Assembly (NCBI RefSeq): GCF_022846655.1
Contig: NZ_AP025667.1
Location: 4,811,001-4,875,000, forward strand
DNA: 64,000 nt
Direction of reading: 5' to 3'
DNA from: Streptomyces seoulensis
Lineage (GTDB): Bacteria > Actinomycetota > Actinomycetes > Streptomycetales > Streptomycetaceae
Below, one piece after another: positions 24,571-34,754 of this stretch. Numbering within the stretch: the stretch's first letter is position 1; each line of letters opens with the position of its first letter. A program made the translations under genes and the position numbers. Under the pieces are notes generated by a model. It saw nothing but the letters and a program-made list of their open reading frames with translations, ran no database searches and was not told where the DNA came from.

Positions 24571-27500
24571 ATGACGACCGTCGTGGAGGCGGAGACGTAC
24601 GACGCCGTCGACGCTGGGACGTACGAGGTGCTGCGTGACCGCCTCACCGCCCGGGCAGCCGAGCTCGCCGCCGCGGCGCAGCGGCTCAACGACCGCCGCG
24701 CCGCGGAGTTCGGCGCCACCCGGCTAGCCCTCACCGGCACCGGACACCTGCGCACCGGACACCCGCGCCTTCCCCAGGACGTCGTCGCCGTGGGGGACCG
24801 CCTGCTGCTCGGGTACAACGGCAGCCGCCCCGGGAAGCAGCCGGCCGACCTGCTCGCCCTGTACGACCGCGACCTCGGCCGACTGCCCGACGACGCGGTC
24901 CCCGGCCTGCTGGACGACCCGGGATTCCTGCGGGAGTTCACGGCACTGCACCGCTACTACCGTCAGGCTCGTCTCCTCCGCCTCCTCCGCGCCGACGACC
25001 GGCTCCTGGCCGTCTTCCAGACCGGTGACAGGACGGACGACATCCGGGTGCTGCGCTGGACACTGGCCGAGGACGGCCGCGCGCAGTTCCTGGACGCGCG
25101 CGGCGAGCGCGACCACGAGCACGCGCACTCCCACGACTTCACGTGGACGGAGACCACTCGCGAGGAACACGTCGCGGGCGCGCACCCGTACGCCCTGGTC
25201 CAGGGTGAGGTGCGTGTCTCGACCGTCGGCGGCCTGCTCACCGTCCGGACGGAGGCGGGAGAAGACCTCTACGACGAGCCGGTGTCCGAGCCGCTGCAGT
25301 CCCTCGCCGACGCCGGTGTCGCCCACGCCCGGGTGGGCGCGCTGATCCTGCTGCGGCTCCGTCCCTACAAGGAGGAGACCGACCGCCACCTGGTCTTCAA
25401 CACCCTCACCAGGACGGTCGTCCGCCTCGACGGCATCGGACAGGGCTGCCGGCGCCTGCCCGACGACCAGGGCGTCGTCTTCCCCGGCGGCTACTGCCTC
25501 GCCGCGGGCACACACAAGACCTTCGACCTCGACACGACGGACCTGGAATTCGAGCGCGAGGTGCGCTCCCCGTACGGCGAGGACGTGCTGTACGCCTTCC
25601 GCTCCCGCGCCGGGGAGCGCGGCCTGCTGCTGTCGTACAACACGATCCGCAAGGAGGTCGCCGCTCCGATGCCCTGCCACGGCTGGGCATCCTTCGACGA
25701 CGGCACCCTGGTGCTCCTGCGGGCCGAGCAGGACGAACCGGCTCACATCCACCCGGTCCAGATGTGGACCTCGCCGTACGTCTCCGACACGCACGCCGCG
25801 GCCGGCGAGGGCAGTTGGCCGCTGGCGCGCGTCGGCAACGCCGGCCTCGTCCGGGGCATCGCGGACTGCCTGTCCGTCAGCCGTCTGGCAGCCGGGACCT
25901 CCGCGACGACCGAGCGGTACGAAGCGCTGGTCGCAGACTGCGTCCGGACGGCCGACGCCCACCACTGGCTGGGCGAACCGGACCTCGGCGACCTGCTCAC
26001 CCCGCTGCGTGGTGTGCGCGAGACCGCCGAGCAGGTGGTGGACGAATTCCGGACGGTCCGTGCCCTGACCCGGCAGGCCGCCGAGGCATTCGACGAGGCC
26101 GCCGAACGCCTCGCCGCAGTGGTGCGTCGCCTGAGGGGAGAGGCGCCCCGCGGCGCCGCGGCCTGGGTCGGCGGACTGACGGAACTGCGGCACGCGCAGG
26201 GCCGCCTGCTGACGCTGAGAGAGACGCGGTACGCGGACACCGCCCGCATCGACACCCTCGCCTCAGCGACCGAGGCCGACCTCGCCGCCTTCGGGAAACG
26301 GGCCGTCTCCTCCCTGGCCCGCGAGGACGCCTTCGCCGAGCAGCACGCCGAGGTCGAGCGGCTGGCCGAAGACGCCGAGGCGATCACCACCGCCGCCGAG
26401 GCCGCGCCCGTCGCCGCCCGCATCGACGACCTCGCCGAGGCGCTGCGGACGGTCACCGAGGTCGTCGCCGGCCTCGACATCGGTGACAGCACCGTGCGGA
26501 TGTCCGTCCTGGAGCGCGTCGCCGACGTGCTGGGCGGCGTCAACCGCGCCCGTGCCCTGCTCGACGCACGCCGCCGGAGCCTCGGTGAGAGCGAGGGGCG
26601 CGCCGAGTTCGCGGCGGAACTGGCCCTGCTCGGCCAGGCGGTCACCGGCGCACTCGCGGCGGCCGACGACCCGGACGCCTGCGACGAGCAGCTCACCGCG
26701 AGCCTGGTCCGGCTGGAGAACCTGGAGTCCCGCTTCGCGGACGCCGACGACCTCCTCGCCGTACTCGCCGACCGCCGCACCGAGATCCACGAGGCGTTCA
26801 CCGCCCGCAAGCAGTCCCTTCTCGACACCCGGGCTCGCCGCGCGGAACAGGTCGCGGCCTCCGCCGACCGCGCCCTGGAGACGGTCACCCGGCGCGCCGC
26901 CACCCTGCCGGACACGGACGCCCTCAGCACCTACTTCGCCTCCGACCCCATGGCCGCCAAGGTCCGCCGCAGCGCCGACGAACTGCGCGGACTCGGCGAC
27001 CCGGTACGGGCGGAGGAACTCGACGGCAGGCTGAAAGCCGCGCGCCAGGAGGCGTCCCGCGCGCTGCGCGACCGCGGCGACCTGTACACCGATGGAGGCC
27101 GCACCCTCCGCCTGGGCGGCCATCGCTTCGCCGTCACCACCCAGCCCCTCGACCTCACCCTGGTCCCGCACGGCGACGGCCTCGCCTTCGCACTCACCGG
27201 CACCGACTACCGCTCCCCGGTCACCGACCCGGAGATCACGGCCGCCCGCCCGTACTGGCACCGCAGCCTGCCCTCGGAGTCCCCCGAGGTCTGCCGCGCC
27301 GAACACCTCGCCGCCCGCCTGCTCCGGGAACACGACGCGGAGGCCCTCACGACGGCCGACCTTCCGGACCTCGTGCGCCGCACGGCGCGGGAAGCGTACG
27401 ACGAGGGCTACGAGCACGGCGTCCACGACCACGACGCGACGCTGATCCTCACCGCCCTCCTCCCGCTGTACGAACGGGCGGGCACCCTGCGCCACGAACC

Positions 27501-29439
27501 CGCCGCCCGCGCCGCCGCCCACATGTTCTGGGCGCACGGCACGACAGCCGGAGCCCGGACCGCCTGGGCCCGCCGCGCCGTGTCCCTCGCCCGGGCCCGC
27601 GACACGTTCGGACTGTCACCTGCGATCGCCGAACTGCAGGAGGAACTGGCGGAGGCGATCGCGGCATGGACCCGGCAGGCCGACCCCGCCGCGTGCGCCG
27701 CTTACCTCTTCGAGGAGCTGACGACCGGACCCCAGGGCTTCGTCCTGGCGGCCGACACCCGTGCGCTACTCGACAAGTTCCGCGCCACGGCAGGCAGTTC
27801 GGCGTACGCCGAAGACCTGGTCGCTCTCGACGACCTCGTGGCGCGCCACCAACTGGCCGGAGCCTGGCTGTCGGCGTACGCCATCTCCACGGGCACGGAA
27901 CTCACCGCCGGAGACCTGGCCGAGGCGGTCGCCGCCGAACTGTGCGCCGATCTCGTCCGCTACGAGTCCGACGCCTCCTCTGCGGCGACGGTCGAGGGAC
28001 TCCTCGGCACGCATCCGCGCGTCACCGACGGCAGGCTGACCCTCCGCATCGACGAATTCCTCACCCGCACACAGCGGTTCGCCGAACGGGAGGTACCCGC
28101 CCTCCGCACTCACCAGCGTCGGCGCACCGCCGTGCTGGCCGCCGAACATGCCCGCCTGCGACTGGACGACCACCGCCCGCGCCCCATGGCGTCCTTCGTC
28201 CGCAACCGACTCGTCGACGAGGTGTACCTCCCGCTCGTGGGCGACAGCCTCGCCCGGCAGCTCGGCACGTCCGGCGACGCCAAGCGCACCGACACCGGCG
28301 GGCTGCTGCTCCTCCTCTCCCCGCCCGGCTACGGCAAGACGACCCTGATGGAGTACGTCGCCGACCGTCTCGGCCTGATGCTGGTCAAGGTCAGCGGCCC
28401 GGCACTGGGGCACGCTGTCACCTCGCTCGACCCCGCCGAGGCACCGAACGCCACGGCACGCCAGGAGGTTGAGAAGATCAACTTCGCGCTGGCGGCGGGC
28501 AACAACACCCTCCTCCACCTCGACGACATCCAGCACACCTCCCCGGAACTGCTCCAGAAGTTCATCCCGCTGTGCGACGCCACCCGCCGGGTCGACGGCG
28601 TGTGGGACGGGCAGGCACGCACCTACGACCTGCGCGGCAAACGCTTCGCCGTCTGCATGACCGGCAACCCCTACACCGAGTCCGGTGCGCGATTCCAGGT
28701 ACCGGACATGCTGGCCAACCGCGCCGACGTCTGGAATCTCGGTGACGTCCTCACCGGCAAGGAGGACGTCTTCGCGTACAGCTTCCTCGAGAACGCCCTC
28801 ACCTCGAACCCGGTGCTCGCCCCGCTCGCGGGCCGCGACCGGGCGGACGTCGAGCTGTTCGTCCGCCTCGCCGAGGGCGACCCCACGGCACGGGCCGACC
28901 GGTTCATCCATCCCTACGCCCCCGCCGAGACCGAGCGCATCGTGGCCGTGGTGCGTCACCTGCTCGCGGCACGCGAGACGGTGCTGGCGGTCAACGCCGC
29001 CTACATCGCCTCCGCCGCGCAGTCCGACGCGACCCGCACCGAGCCCCCGTTCCGCCTCCAGGGCTCGTACCGCACCCTGAACAAGATCGCCGGCCGGATC
29101 CGTCCCGTGATGAACGACGCCGAACTCGGCGCCCTCATCGACGACCACTTCACCGCCGAGGCCCAGACCCTGACCGGCGGGGCCGAGGCGAACCTGCTGA
29201 AACTGGCCGAGCTGCGCGGCACGCTCACTCCCGTCCAGGCGGGTCGGTGGGCCGAACTGAAGGCCGCTCACGTCCGCGCACAGGTCCTGGGCGGCCCGGA
29301 GGACGACCCGCTCACCCGGGCCGTCGCCGCACTCGGCCTGCTCGCCGACCGGGTGGCCGCCGTCGAGTCGGCCATCGACCGGGCCACCGCCCCCCGGACC
29401 ACGCTCGCCCGGCACACGGCCGGGCGGAAGGAGGAGTGA
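24571..29439 (+). CDS. Giant flotillin-associated AAA+ ATPase (DNA-repair-ATPase type)
   Basis: 1622 residues, ATG 24571 with GAAAGG upstream. Residues ~1-450 are beta-rich with repeated strand pairs (VVAVGDRLLLGYNGSRPG, GLLLSYNTIRKEVAAPMPCH), possibly propeller-like. Residues ~450-880 are a long alpha-helical coiled coil. A second globular part follows (~880-1220). The AAA+ module is C-terminal: Walker A LLSPPGYGKTTLMEYVADRL (Lys near 1256), Walker B NNTLLHLDDIQHTS (~1311-1322), sensor 1 FAVCMTGNPYTESGARFQVP (~1355). Whole-protein function is unknown. Context is the flotillin upstream and a small membrane protein overlapping its stop, suggesting an ATPase at flotillin-rich membrane. Confidence 0.8.
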   Translation: MTTVVEAETYDAVDAGTYEVLRDRLTARAAELAAAAQRLNDRRAAEFGATRLALTGTGHLRTGHPRLPQDVVAVGDRLLLGYNGSRPGKQPADLLALYDRDLGRLPDDAVPGLLDDPGFLREFTALHRYYRQARLLRLLRADDRLLAVFQTGDRTDDIRVLRWTLAEDGRAQFLDARGERDHEHAHSHDFTWTETTREEHVAGAHPYALVQGEVRVSTVGGLLTVRTEAGEDLYDEPVSEPLQSLADAGVAHARVGALILLRLRPYKEETDRHLVFNTLTRTVVRLDGIGQGCRRLPDDQGVVFPGGYCLAAGTHKTFDLDTTDLEFEREVRSPYGEDVLYAFRSRAGERGLLLSYNTIRKEVAAPMPCHGWASFDDGTLVLLRAEQDEPAHIHPVQMWTSPYVSDTHAAAGEGSWPLARVGNAGLVRGIADCLSVSRLAAGTSATTERYEALVADCVRTADAHHWLGEPDLGDLLTPLRGVRETAEQVVDEFRTVRALTRQAAEAFDEAAERLAAVVRRLRGEAPRGAAAWVGGLTELRHAQGRLLTLRETRYADTARIDTLASATEADLAAFGKRAVSSLAREDAFAEQHAEVERLAEDAEAITTAAEAAPVAARIDDLAEALRTVTEVVAGLDIGDSTVRMSVLERVADVLGGVNRARALLDARRRSLGESEGRAEFAAELALLGQAVTGALAAADDPDACDEQLTASLVRLENLESRFADADDLLAVLADRRTEIHEAFTARKQSLLDTRARRAEQVAASADRALETVTRRAATLPDTDALSTYFASDPMAAKVRRSADELRGLGDPVRAEELDGRLKAARQEASRALRDRGDLYTDGGRTLRLGGHRFAVTTQPLDLTLVPHGDGLAFALTGTDYRSPVTDPEITAARPYWHRSLPSESPEVCRAEHLAARLLREHDAEALTTADLPDLVRRTAREAYDEGYEHGVHDHDATLILTALLPLYERAGTLRHEPAARAAAHMFWAHGTTAGARTAWARRAVSLARARDTFGLSPAIAELQEELAEAIAAWTRQADPAACAAYLFEELTTGPQGFVLAADTRALLDKFRATAGSSAYAEDLVALDDLVARHQLAGAWLSAYAISTGTELTAGDLAEAVAAELCADLVRYESDASSAATVEGLLGTHPRVTDGRLTLRIDEFLTRTQRFAEREVPALRTHQRRRTAVLAAEHARLRLDDHRPRPMASFVRNRLVDEVYLPLVGDSLARQLGTSGDAKRTDTGGLLLLLSPPGYGKTTLMEYVADRLGLMLVKVSGPALGHAVTSLDPAEAPNATARQEVEKINFALAAGNNTLLHLDDIQHTSPELLQKFIPLCDATRRVDGVWDGQARTYDLRGKRFAVCMTGNPYTESGARFQVPDMLANRADVWNLGDVLTGKEDVFAYSFLENALTSNPVLAPLAGRDRADVELFVRLAEGDPTARADRFIHPYAPAETERIVAVVRHLLAARETVLAVNAAYIASAAQSDATRTEPPFRLQGSYRTLNKIAGRIRPVMNDAELGALIDDHFTAEAQTLTGGAEANLLKLAELRGTLTPVQAGRWAELKAAHVRAQVLGGPEDDPLTRAVAALGLLADRVAAVESAIDRATAPRTTLARHTAGRKEE

Positions 29440-29639
29440 TGCTCGCGTTCCTGCTCCCGCTGGCCGCCGCCATGCTGGTCGTGGCAGTCGACACGGCCGT
29501 ACTGGTCCGCCGGGACCGCCGGTGGATGGCGGACGGGCCCGACACCGTACGGATCGAGGCCGCCGCCCCGCGCGACGAACGCGACACCCAGCCCGGTCCG
29601 CAGGTCTGCCGGAGCCGGTTCCCCCGTGAACCCGAGTGA
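29439..29639 (+). CDS. Small single-pass membrane protein coupled to the giant ATPase
   Basis: 66 residues: MLAFLLPLAAAMLVVAVDTA as a membrane helix, then a charged tail (RIEAAAPRDERDTQ). Its ATG overlaps the ATPase stop (TGATG), with GGAGGAG just upstream, so the two are translated together. It may anchor the ATPase or adapt it to flotillin. No family recognised. Confidence 0.65.
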   Translation: MLAFLLPLAAAMLVVAVDTAVLVRRDRRWMADGPDTVRIEAAAPRDERDTQPGPQVCRSRFPREPE

Positions 29640-29788
29640 ACTCGTCCCGACCCGCCTCGCGCGGGCCGGACAGCGGCAGCGGCAGCGGCAGCGGGTGCGG
29701 CGGTATCGTGCTCCCGCGGCCCTCCCTTTCCGGACCATGCCGAAGAGGCGAGGCCGCGACGTCGTCGGACGCGGGACGGGAGCCGGCT

Positions 29789-30250
29789 GTGCGGGCACGT
29801 GACCTGGCGGTGGAGTACGAGACGGTCGGCCTCGACCATGACGCGCTGGACGCCGCGCGGCTACTGGCCGAATACCGGCTGCCCGCGCTCCTGGTGCTCG
29901 ATGAACAGGGCGCGCCGAAGGCGATCCTGCCCGCCTCCCAGATGGTCAGGCTGCTGGTGCCGGGCTACGTCATCGAGGACCCGACCCTCGCCGCGGTGGT
30001 GGACGAACGCCACGCCGACCGATTGTGCGCGAACCTGGCCGGGCTCAAGGTGCGCGACTGTCTGACGAAGACCGTGCCGCCCCCCGCCGTCGCCGCGGCA
30101 GACGACACCGCGCTGGAGGTCGCCGCCAGGATGGCGCAGGCCCGCAGCCCTCTTGTGGCGGTCGTGGAGAAGGACAAGGCCGGAGCACGGCTCCTCGGCG
30201 TGATCACCGCCTCGCACCTCCTCGAACGGCTGCTCGCGGCCACGTCCTGA
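29789..30250 (+). CDS. CBS-domain protein
   Basis: 153 residues from GTG 29789 (GGGAG upstream). A tandem CBS pair: VEYETVGLDHDALDAARLLA with LPALLVLDEQGAPKAILPAS, and LKVRDCLTKTVPPPAVAAAD with RSPLVAVVEKDKAGARLLGV then ITASHLLERLLAATS. CBS pairs bind adenine nucleotides and regulate transporters or enzymes. It lies between the ATPase locus and the CPA1/SLC13 antiporter pair. A close relative is at 34839 and a decayed one at 3070. Confidence 0.85.
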   Translation: MRARDLAVEYETVGLDHDALDAARLLAEYRLPALLVLDEQGAPKAILPASQMVRLLVPGYVIEDPTLAAVVDERHADRLCANLAGLKVRDCLTKTVPPPAVAAADDTALEVAARMAQARSPLVAVVEKDKAGARLLGVITASHLLERLLAATS

Positions 30251-30352
30251 GGCTTTCCGCGACCCGGAAGCCGTTTCTGCGGGTAGCGGTACCCCGACAG
30301 GGCCGGTGAAATGCGGTTCTGGCGGATCGTGAGGCCGCGCTCGACACCCCTT

Positions 30353-30373
30353 GGTTGCCGGAACCCGGCAACC
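30353..30373. terminator. Hairpin after the CBS gene
   Basis: GGTTGCCGG-AAC-CCGGCAACC, a 9-bp perfect stem about 100 bases downstream of the CBS stop and upstream of the antiporter control region. It probably separates the two transcription units. Confidence 0.55.
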
Positions 30374-30404
30374 CCTCCGTCGGCACAGTGCCCGTAAGGA
30401 AACT

Positions 30405-30420
30405 GTCAATACCGCGTCAA
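30405..30420. promoter_or_regulatory. 11-bp-spaced GTCAA direct repeat before the CPA1 antiporter
   Basis: GTCAA at 30405-30409 and 30416-30420, 22 bases before the leader motif. Same layout as the pairs before the APC permease and kdpD. Candidate response-regulator (KdpE-like) site. Confidence 0.5.
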
Positions 30421-30441
30421 GGGCCTGTAGGGTTCCCCTCG

Positions 30442-30466
30442 GTGTGCCGGGAAGTCTGGTCGGCGA
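30442..30466 (+). promoter_or_regulatory. Repeated leader motif, copy A
   Basis: Contains GTGCCGGGAAGTCTGGTCGG on the sense strand and ends 39 bases before the ATG of the CPA1 antiporter. It matches copy B for 25 bases; copies C and D each match at 24. Confidence 0.7.
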
Positions 30467-30505
30467 ACAGAGGACAACTCTCTCTTCCGATCGGGGGGTG
30501 CCGGC

Positions 30506-31774
30506 ATGGTACTCGTGATGGTGTTCGGCGTGGCGCTGCTGGTGGCGGTGCTGCTGTCGGGCCTGGCGGCGCGGACGGTGCTGTCCACGTCCCTTCTCTT
30601 CCTCGTCGGCGGTGCGCTCGTCAGCGACGGGTTCCTGGGGCTGATCCACATCACGCCGGACAGCGGGATCGTGTCCGTGACGGCCGACCTCGCTCTCTTC
30701 GCGGTGCTGTTCACCGACGGCATGCACGTGTCGCTGCCCAGGCTGCGGGCCAACTGGAGGAACCCGGCACGCGCACTCGGGCTGGGCATGCCCCTCGCGT
30801 TCGTGTTCATGGGACTGGTCGCCCACTACGTGGCGGGGCTGGACTGGACGACGTCGTTCCTGGTCGGCGCGGTCCTCGCCCCGACCGACCCGGTCTTCGC
30901 CTCGGCGATCGTGGGGCGAGCCGAAGTACCGGCCAAGCTGCGCCAGTTGCTGAACGTGGAAAGCGGCGTCAACGACGGACTGGCCCTGCCCGTCGTCCTG
31001 CTGCTCATCGCCGCGGCCGGTCCGACGGCCGGCACCGCGGCCGCCGCCCCCGGAAAGATCGCGCTGGAGCTGCTGCTCGGCCTGGTCCTCGGCATCGCAC
31101 TGCCGCTGGTCGTGAACGGCCTCGTACGCTTCCGGCTTCTCGGCGCCGAGCCCAAGTTGCAGCCCCTGCTGCCGCTGGCCATCGGTGTCCTCCTGTACGC
31201 GGCCTGCCACCTGACCCACGCGAACCCCTACCTGGCGGCGTTCTCGGCGGGTGCCGCGCTGGCGCACACCTCTCCGGAGGCGAAGGCGTCCTTCGAGCCG
31301 CTCGGTGAGGCCCTGGCCGAACTCGCCAAGTTCGCCGCGCTGCTGGTCTTCGGCGCGCTGCTGACCCCGCGGCTCTTCGGCGACCTGTCCCTCGGCGGCT
31401 ACGCGGCCGTCGTCCTGGCGATCGTCCTGATCCGTCCCGCCTCCCTGCTGCTGTCGCTGCTCGGTACCCGAATCTCCCGCAAGGAGAAGCTGGTGGCGGC
31501 CTGGTTCGGACCCAAGGGCTTCGCGTCGGTCGTGTACGGGCTGCTGGTCCTGCAGTCCGGCATCCCGCAGGGGGAGGAGGCGTTCACGCTGATCGCCGTG
31601 TGCATCGCCTTCTCGATCATCGCCCACAGCTCCACGGACGTACCGATCGCCCGCGCCTTCGACGTCGAGGACCTGGCCGGGATCCCGGGCGAGGAGGACG
31701 GCCGGGGCGAGGAGAGCGGCCGGGCCAAGGATCTGCAACCCCTCGGAGGAACCGGAGGAACCTCGGGATCGTGA
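30506..31774 (+). CDS. CPA1-family cation/H+ antiporter (NhaP type)
   Basis: 422 residues, ATG 30506, GGGGGG upstream. About 12 membrane segments. CPA1 landmarks: [20 protein letters not shown] (the acidic active-site region), [20 protein letters not shown] (N-D motif for electroneutral exchange) and [21 protein letters not shown] hydrophilic tail follows from about residue 390. It exchanges Na+ or K+ for H+. The next gene starts inside its stop (GTGA at 31771-31774), so the two transporters are translationally coupled. The leader carries the repeated motif and a GTCAA repeat. Confidence 0.9.
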   Translation: MVLVMVFGVALLVAVLLSGLAARTVLSTSLLFLVGGALVSDGFLGLIHITPDSGIVSVTADLALFAVLFTDGMHVSLPRLRANWRNPARALGLGMPLAFVFMGLVAHYVAGLDWTTSFLVGAVLAPTDPVFASAIVGRAEVPAKLRQLLNVESGVNDGLALPVVLLLIAAAGPTAGTAAAAPGKIALELLLGLVLGIALPLVVNGLVRFRLLGAEPKLQPLLPLAIGVLLYAACHLTHANPYLAAFSAGAALAHTSPEAKASFEPLGEALAELAKFAALLVFGALLTPRLFGDLSLGGYAAVVLAIVLIRPASLLLSLLGTRISRKEKLVAAWFGPKGFASVVYGLLVLQSGIPQGEEAFTLIAVCIAFSIIAHSSTDVPIARAFDVEDLAGIPGEEDGRGEESGRAKDLQPLGGTGGTSGS

Positions 31775-33069
31775 ACGACTGGCACAGTTGGGCCGCGGTC
31801 GTCGTCTTCGTCGGCGCGTACGCCCTGATCATCAGCGAGAAGATCCACCGCGTCGCCGTCGCCCTCGGCGGCGCGGGGCTGATGCTGGCACTCGGGGCGA
31901 CGGACGACGTCTCGGCCTTCTACTCGGAGGACTCCGGCATCGACTGGAACGTCATCTTCCTGCTGATGGGCATGATGATGATCGTCGGCGTGCTGAAGAA
32001 GACGGGCATGTTCGAGTTCCTGGCGATCTGGGCGGTCAAGCGGGCCAGAGCGCGCCCCTTCCGGGTGATGACCATGCTGGTCGTCCTCACCGCCGTCGCC
32101 TCGGCACTGCTCGACAACGTCACCACGGTCCTGCTGGTCGCCCCGGTTACGCTGCTGGTCTGCGAACGGCTGGCGCTGCCCGTCGCCCCGTTCCTGATCG
32201 CCGAGGTGTTCGCCTCCAACATCGGCGGTATCGCGACCCTGGTCGGAGACCCGCCGAACATCATCATCGCCAGCCGGGCCGGCCTGACGTTCAACGACTT
32301 CCTCGTCCACCTGGCTCCGCTGGCCGTGGTCCTGGTCGCGGTACTGATCGCGCTCTGCCGGCTCATGTTCCGCTCGTCCTTCGTCTACGACGAGGACCGC
32401 GCCGCCGAGATCATGGCGCTGGAGGAACGCGAAGCCATCAAGGACCGCAGGCTGCTGGTCCAGGGTCTGGTCGTCCTCGCCCTGGTGGTCGTCGGCTTCG
32501 TCCTCCACCCCGTGCTGCACTACGCGCCGAGCATCGTCGCCCTCCTCGGCGCGGGCCTGCTCATCGCCGTCTCCACGGCCGAGACGAGTGAGGTGCTGGC
32601 CGAGGTCGAATGGCCCACGCTGGCGTTCTTCGCCGGGCTCTTCATCATGATCGGCGGCCTCATCCACACCGGTGTCATCAGCGAGATCTCCAAGGGCCTG
32701 GCCACCCTCATCGGCACGAACGAACTCGCCGGCTCCCTGACCCTGCTGGGCGCCTCCGCGGTCCTCTCCGGAGTCGTCGACAACATCCCCTACGTCGCCA
32801 CGATGGCCCCGATCACCGCCGACCTCGTACAGCACATGGGCGGCGGCAAGGACCACGTCATGTGGTGGGCCCTCGCCCTGGGCGCCGACCTCGGCGGCAA
32901 CGCCACCGCCATCGGCGCCAGCGCCAACGTCGTCGTCCTCGGCATCGCGGAACGCAGCCGCCGGCCCATCAGCTTCTGGCAGTTCACCAAGTACGGCCTG
33001 GTCGTTACCGCCGCCACGGTGAGCGTCTCCCTGGTCTACGTCTGGCTGCGCTACTTCGCGCTGTCCTGA
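31771..33069 (+). CDS. SLC13/ArsB-type ion transporter
   Basis: 432 residues from GTG 31771 (GGAGG upstream), overlapping the antiporter stop. About 11 membrane segments. Landmarks: [40 protein letters not shown] (the N-x-G-G-x-A-T-x-x-G-D-P-P-N motif of the IT superfamily), and the second-half counterparts [20 protein letters not shown] and [20 protein letters not shown]. Relatives are arsenite permeases, NhaD antiporters and P-protein transporters. No ars genes adjoin it and it is coupled to a cation antiporter, so Na+/H+ or anion exchange is more likely than arsenite. Confidence 0.85.
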   Translation: MNDWHSWAAVVVFVGAYALIISEKIHRVAVALGGAGLMLALGATDDVSAFYSEDSGIDWNVIFLLMGMMMIVGVLKKTGMFEFLAIWAVKRARARPFRVMTMLVVLTAVASALLDNVTTVLLVAPVTLLVCERLALPVAPFLIAEVFASNIGGIATLVGDPPNIIIASRAGLTFNDFLVHLAPLAVVLVAVLIALCRLMFRSSFVYDEDRAAEIMALEEREAIKDRRLLVQGLVVLALVVVGFVLHPVLHYAPSIVALLGAGLLIAVSTAETSEVLAEVEWPTLAFFAGLFIMIGGLIHTGVISEISKGLATLIGTNELAGSLTLLGASAVLSGVVDNIPYVATMAPITADLVQHMGGGKDHVMWWALALGADLGGNATAIGASANVVVLGIAERSRRPISFWQFTKYGLVVTAATVSVSLVYVWLRYFALS

Positions 33070-33259
33070 CGTGATCACGGGCCGCGACAGCGGTGGCGAA
33101 CACGCGCGGACACCCGGGCATCCAGCACGTCCACGACGGCCCCCACCAGGCAGTTGGGACGCCGGTTTCCTCGTCCTGGGCGGCTGCCTGCTCCAGCGCG
33201 GCGGTCAGCCCTTCGCCGCCGACACGTCGGACGGGTGGAGCAAGGGGCAACGACCCTTA

Positions 33260-34175
33260 GAACTCCTAACGAAATGATCTTCGAGGTGATTGGATCACTC
33301 CGGGACCAATGATCCGGAGGTGTAGGGTGGCGCGGACGAAGCCGTGGGAAGTCGATGACGACTTGTGGGCGGTGATCGAGCCGCTGTTGCCCAGGGTCGA
33401 GCGTCGGGCTCGACATCCGGGGCGCAAGCGGCATCCGGACCGGCTGGTGTTTCAGGGCATCTTGTTCGTGCTGCACACCGGGATCGCATGGGAACACCTT
33501 CCGCAGGAACTCGGCTTCGGCTCCGGCATGACGTGCTGGCGCCGCCTGGCCGAATGGACCGAGGCGGGTGTCTGGCCCCAGCTGCACGAGGTACTTCTCG
33601 CGAAGCTCCGCAGCGCGAACGCCCTGGACTTCTCCCGCGCGGCGGTCGACGGCTCCCACATCCGCGCGTTAAAGGGGCTCCAAGACGGGACGAAGTCCTG
33701 TCGACCGGGGCAGGACGGGCAGCAAACACCACCTGATCACCGACGCGACCGGCATCCCACTCGCCGCCACCCTGACCGGCGGCAATCGCAACGACGTCAC
33801 CCAGCTGATCCCGCTGCTTGAGGCCATACCGCCGGTGCGGGGCAAGCGCGGTCGGCCCCGGCGCCGCCCAGACGTGGTGCTCGGAGACCGCGGCTACGAC
33901 CACGACAAACTCCGCCGTCTGGTCTGGGACCTCGGCGTGAAGCCGCAGATCGCCCGACGGGGCACCGAGCACGGTTCCGGGCTCGGCAAACAACGATGGG
34001 TCGTGGAGCGCGCGTTCGCTCACCTGCGCTGGTTCCGCCGCCTGCGGATCCGCTGGGAGATCCGGGACGACATCCACGAAGCCTTCCTCGGCCTCGCTTG
34101 CAGCATCATCTGCTGGCGACGACTGAAGAAGCTCCGGGCTCTTAACTATCGGTGTCCTGGGCAGCCCTGAAGCCG
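33260..34175 (+). mobile_element. IS5-family (IS427-like) insertion, right end unclear
   Basis: The left end begins GAACTCCTAACGAAATGATC (33260-33279) after TTA. A near-identical sequence is found reversed at 46893-46927, marking a lost copy elsewhere. The transposase gene follows. No matching inverted right end was found after the stop at 34170, so that end may be deleted. Confidence 0.65.
33327..34170 (+). CDS. IS5-family transposase requiring a -1 frameshift
   Basis: GTG 33327 with GGAGG upstream: VARTKPWEVDDDLWAVIEPL, then FQGILFVLHTGIAWEHLPQE and GFGSGMTCWRRLAEWTEAGV. The first frame passes DFSRAAVDGSHIRALKG. At TTAAAGGGGCTCC (about 33669) a -1 shift enters GSKTGRSPVDRGRTGSKHHL, then VVLGDRGYDHDKLRRLVWDL and QRWVVERAFAHLRWFRRLRI, supplying the remaining DDE residues. 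The position at R-A-L-K-G is the known frameshift site of this group. Both frames are otherwise open, so it may be functional. Confidence 0.75.
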
Positions 34176-34754
34176 CGATCCCGGATCAGTGCAACTGCTC
34201 TTCCGGCATTCGGGTGGTCTGGGTGGGAGCTGCGGTATCGCCTGTTGGAGCCGGAGTGTCGTTGGAGAGTTCCTGACGCTGGGTGCGGGATGTTTTTCCT
34301 CACTGTTTGGCCCGCCAGGCCGTCATGTGTTCGGGAGGTGTCCTGGGGTGGAGGCGAGTTTTGACGGTCCGGACCGTCCGGGTGGCAGTTCTTCGCAGCC
34401 GGTCGATCCGGCTGCGCGGGGACATATTGGCAGGCACCTGGTTCGGCGAGGCTGCGATGGTCCACGACTTTGTCTTGCTGCCCTTACTCCGTCACCGAGC
34501 GAGCCGGCCAGTGCTTGTTCCGTAGCGGCCGGGTCCCCTGCTGGCCCTCACCCGCCGAGGGTCAACTACCTGGCGCATGCCGGCGTTCCTCGCCGAACTG
34601 TCGCCGCCTCGGTGATCGTTTTGACCTGCGGATCTGGGTCTGCAGCCGGAACGGATGAGATGCCGGGCCCAGGCACGAGCACGCAAGGCGACGAACTGAG
34701 CGGTCGTACCGCGACCCGTCTCTCCCTGCGCGGTCGGCTTGGGAAAGTGCCGGA
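34176..34754. other. No gene seen
   Basis: About 580 bases downstream of the IS with lower GC than its neighbours and no supportable frame. Reads on both strands lack starts, ribosome sites or domains. Probably decayed sequence flanking the insertion. Confidence 0.5.

Noticed and set aside
22341..24941. Very long open frame antisense to the flotillin gene
   Set aside because: Frame without stops is an effect of the GC-rich, Glu/Ala-rich coding strand; its product is low-complexity Leu/Gly/Arg sequence with no domain.
24724..29415. Long antisense frames opposite the giant ATPase
   Set aside because: Compositionally biased shadows; no start signals or motifs.
30384..30505. Leader of the CPA1 antiporter as a ydaO (c-di-AMP) riboswitch
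   Set aside because: The sequence does not show the conserved ydaO segments as I remember them; the motif is reported as unassigned instead.
33075..33250. Leftward frame between the SLC13-type gene and the IS
   Set aside because: Short, cut by the IS, with no recognisable domain.
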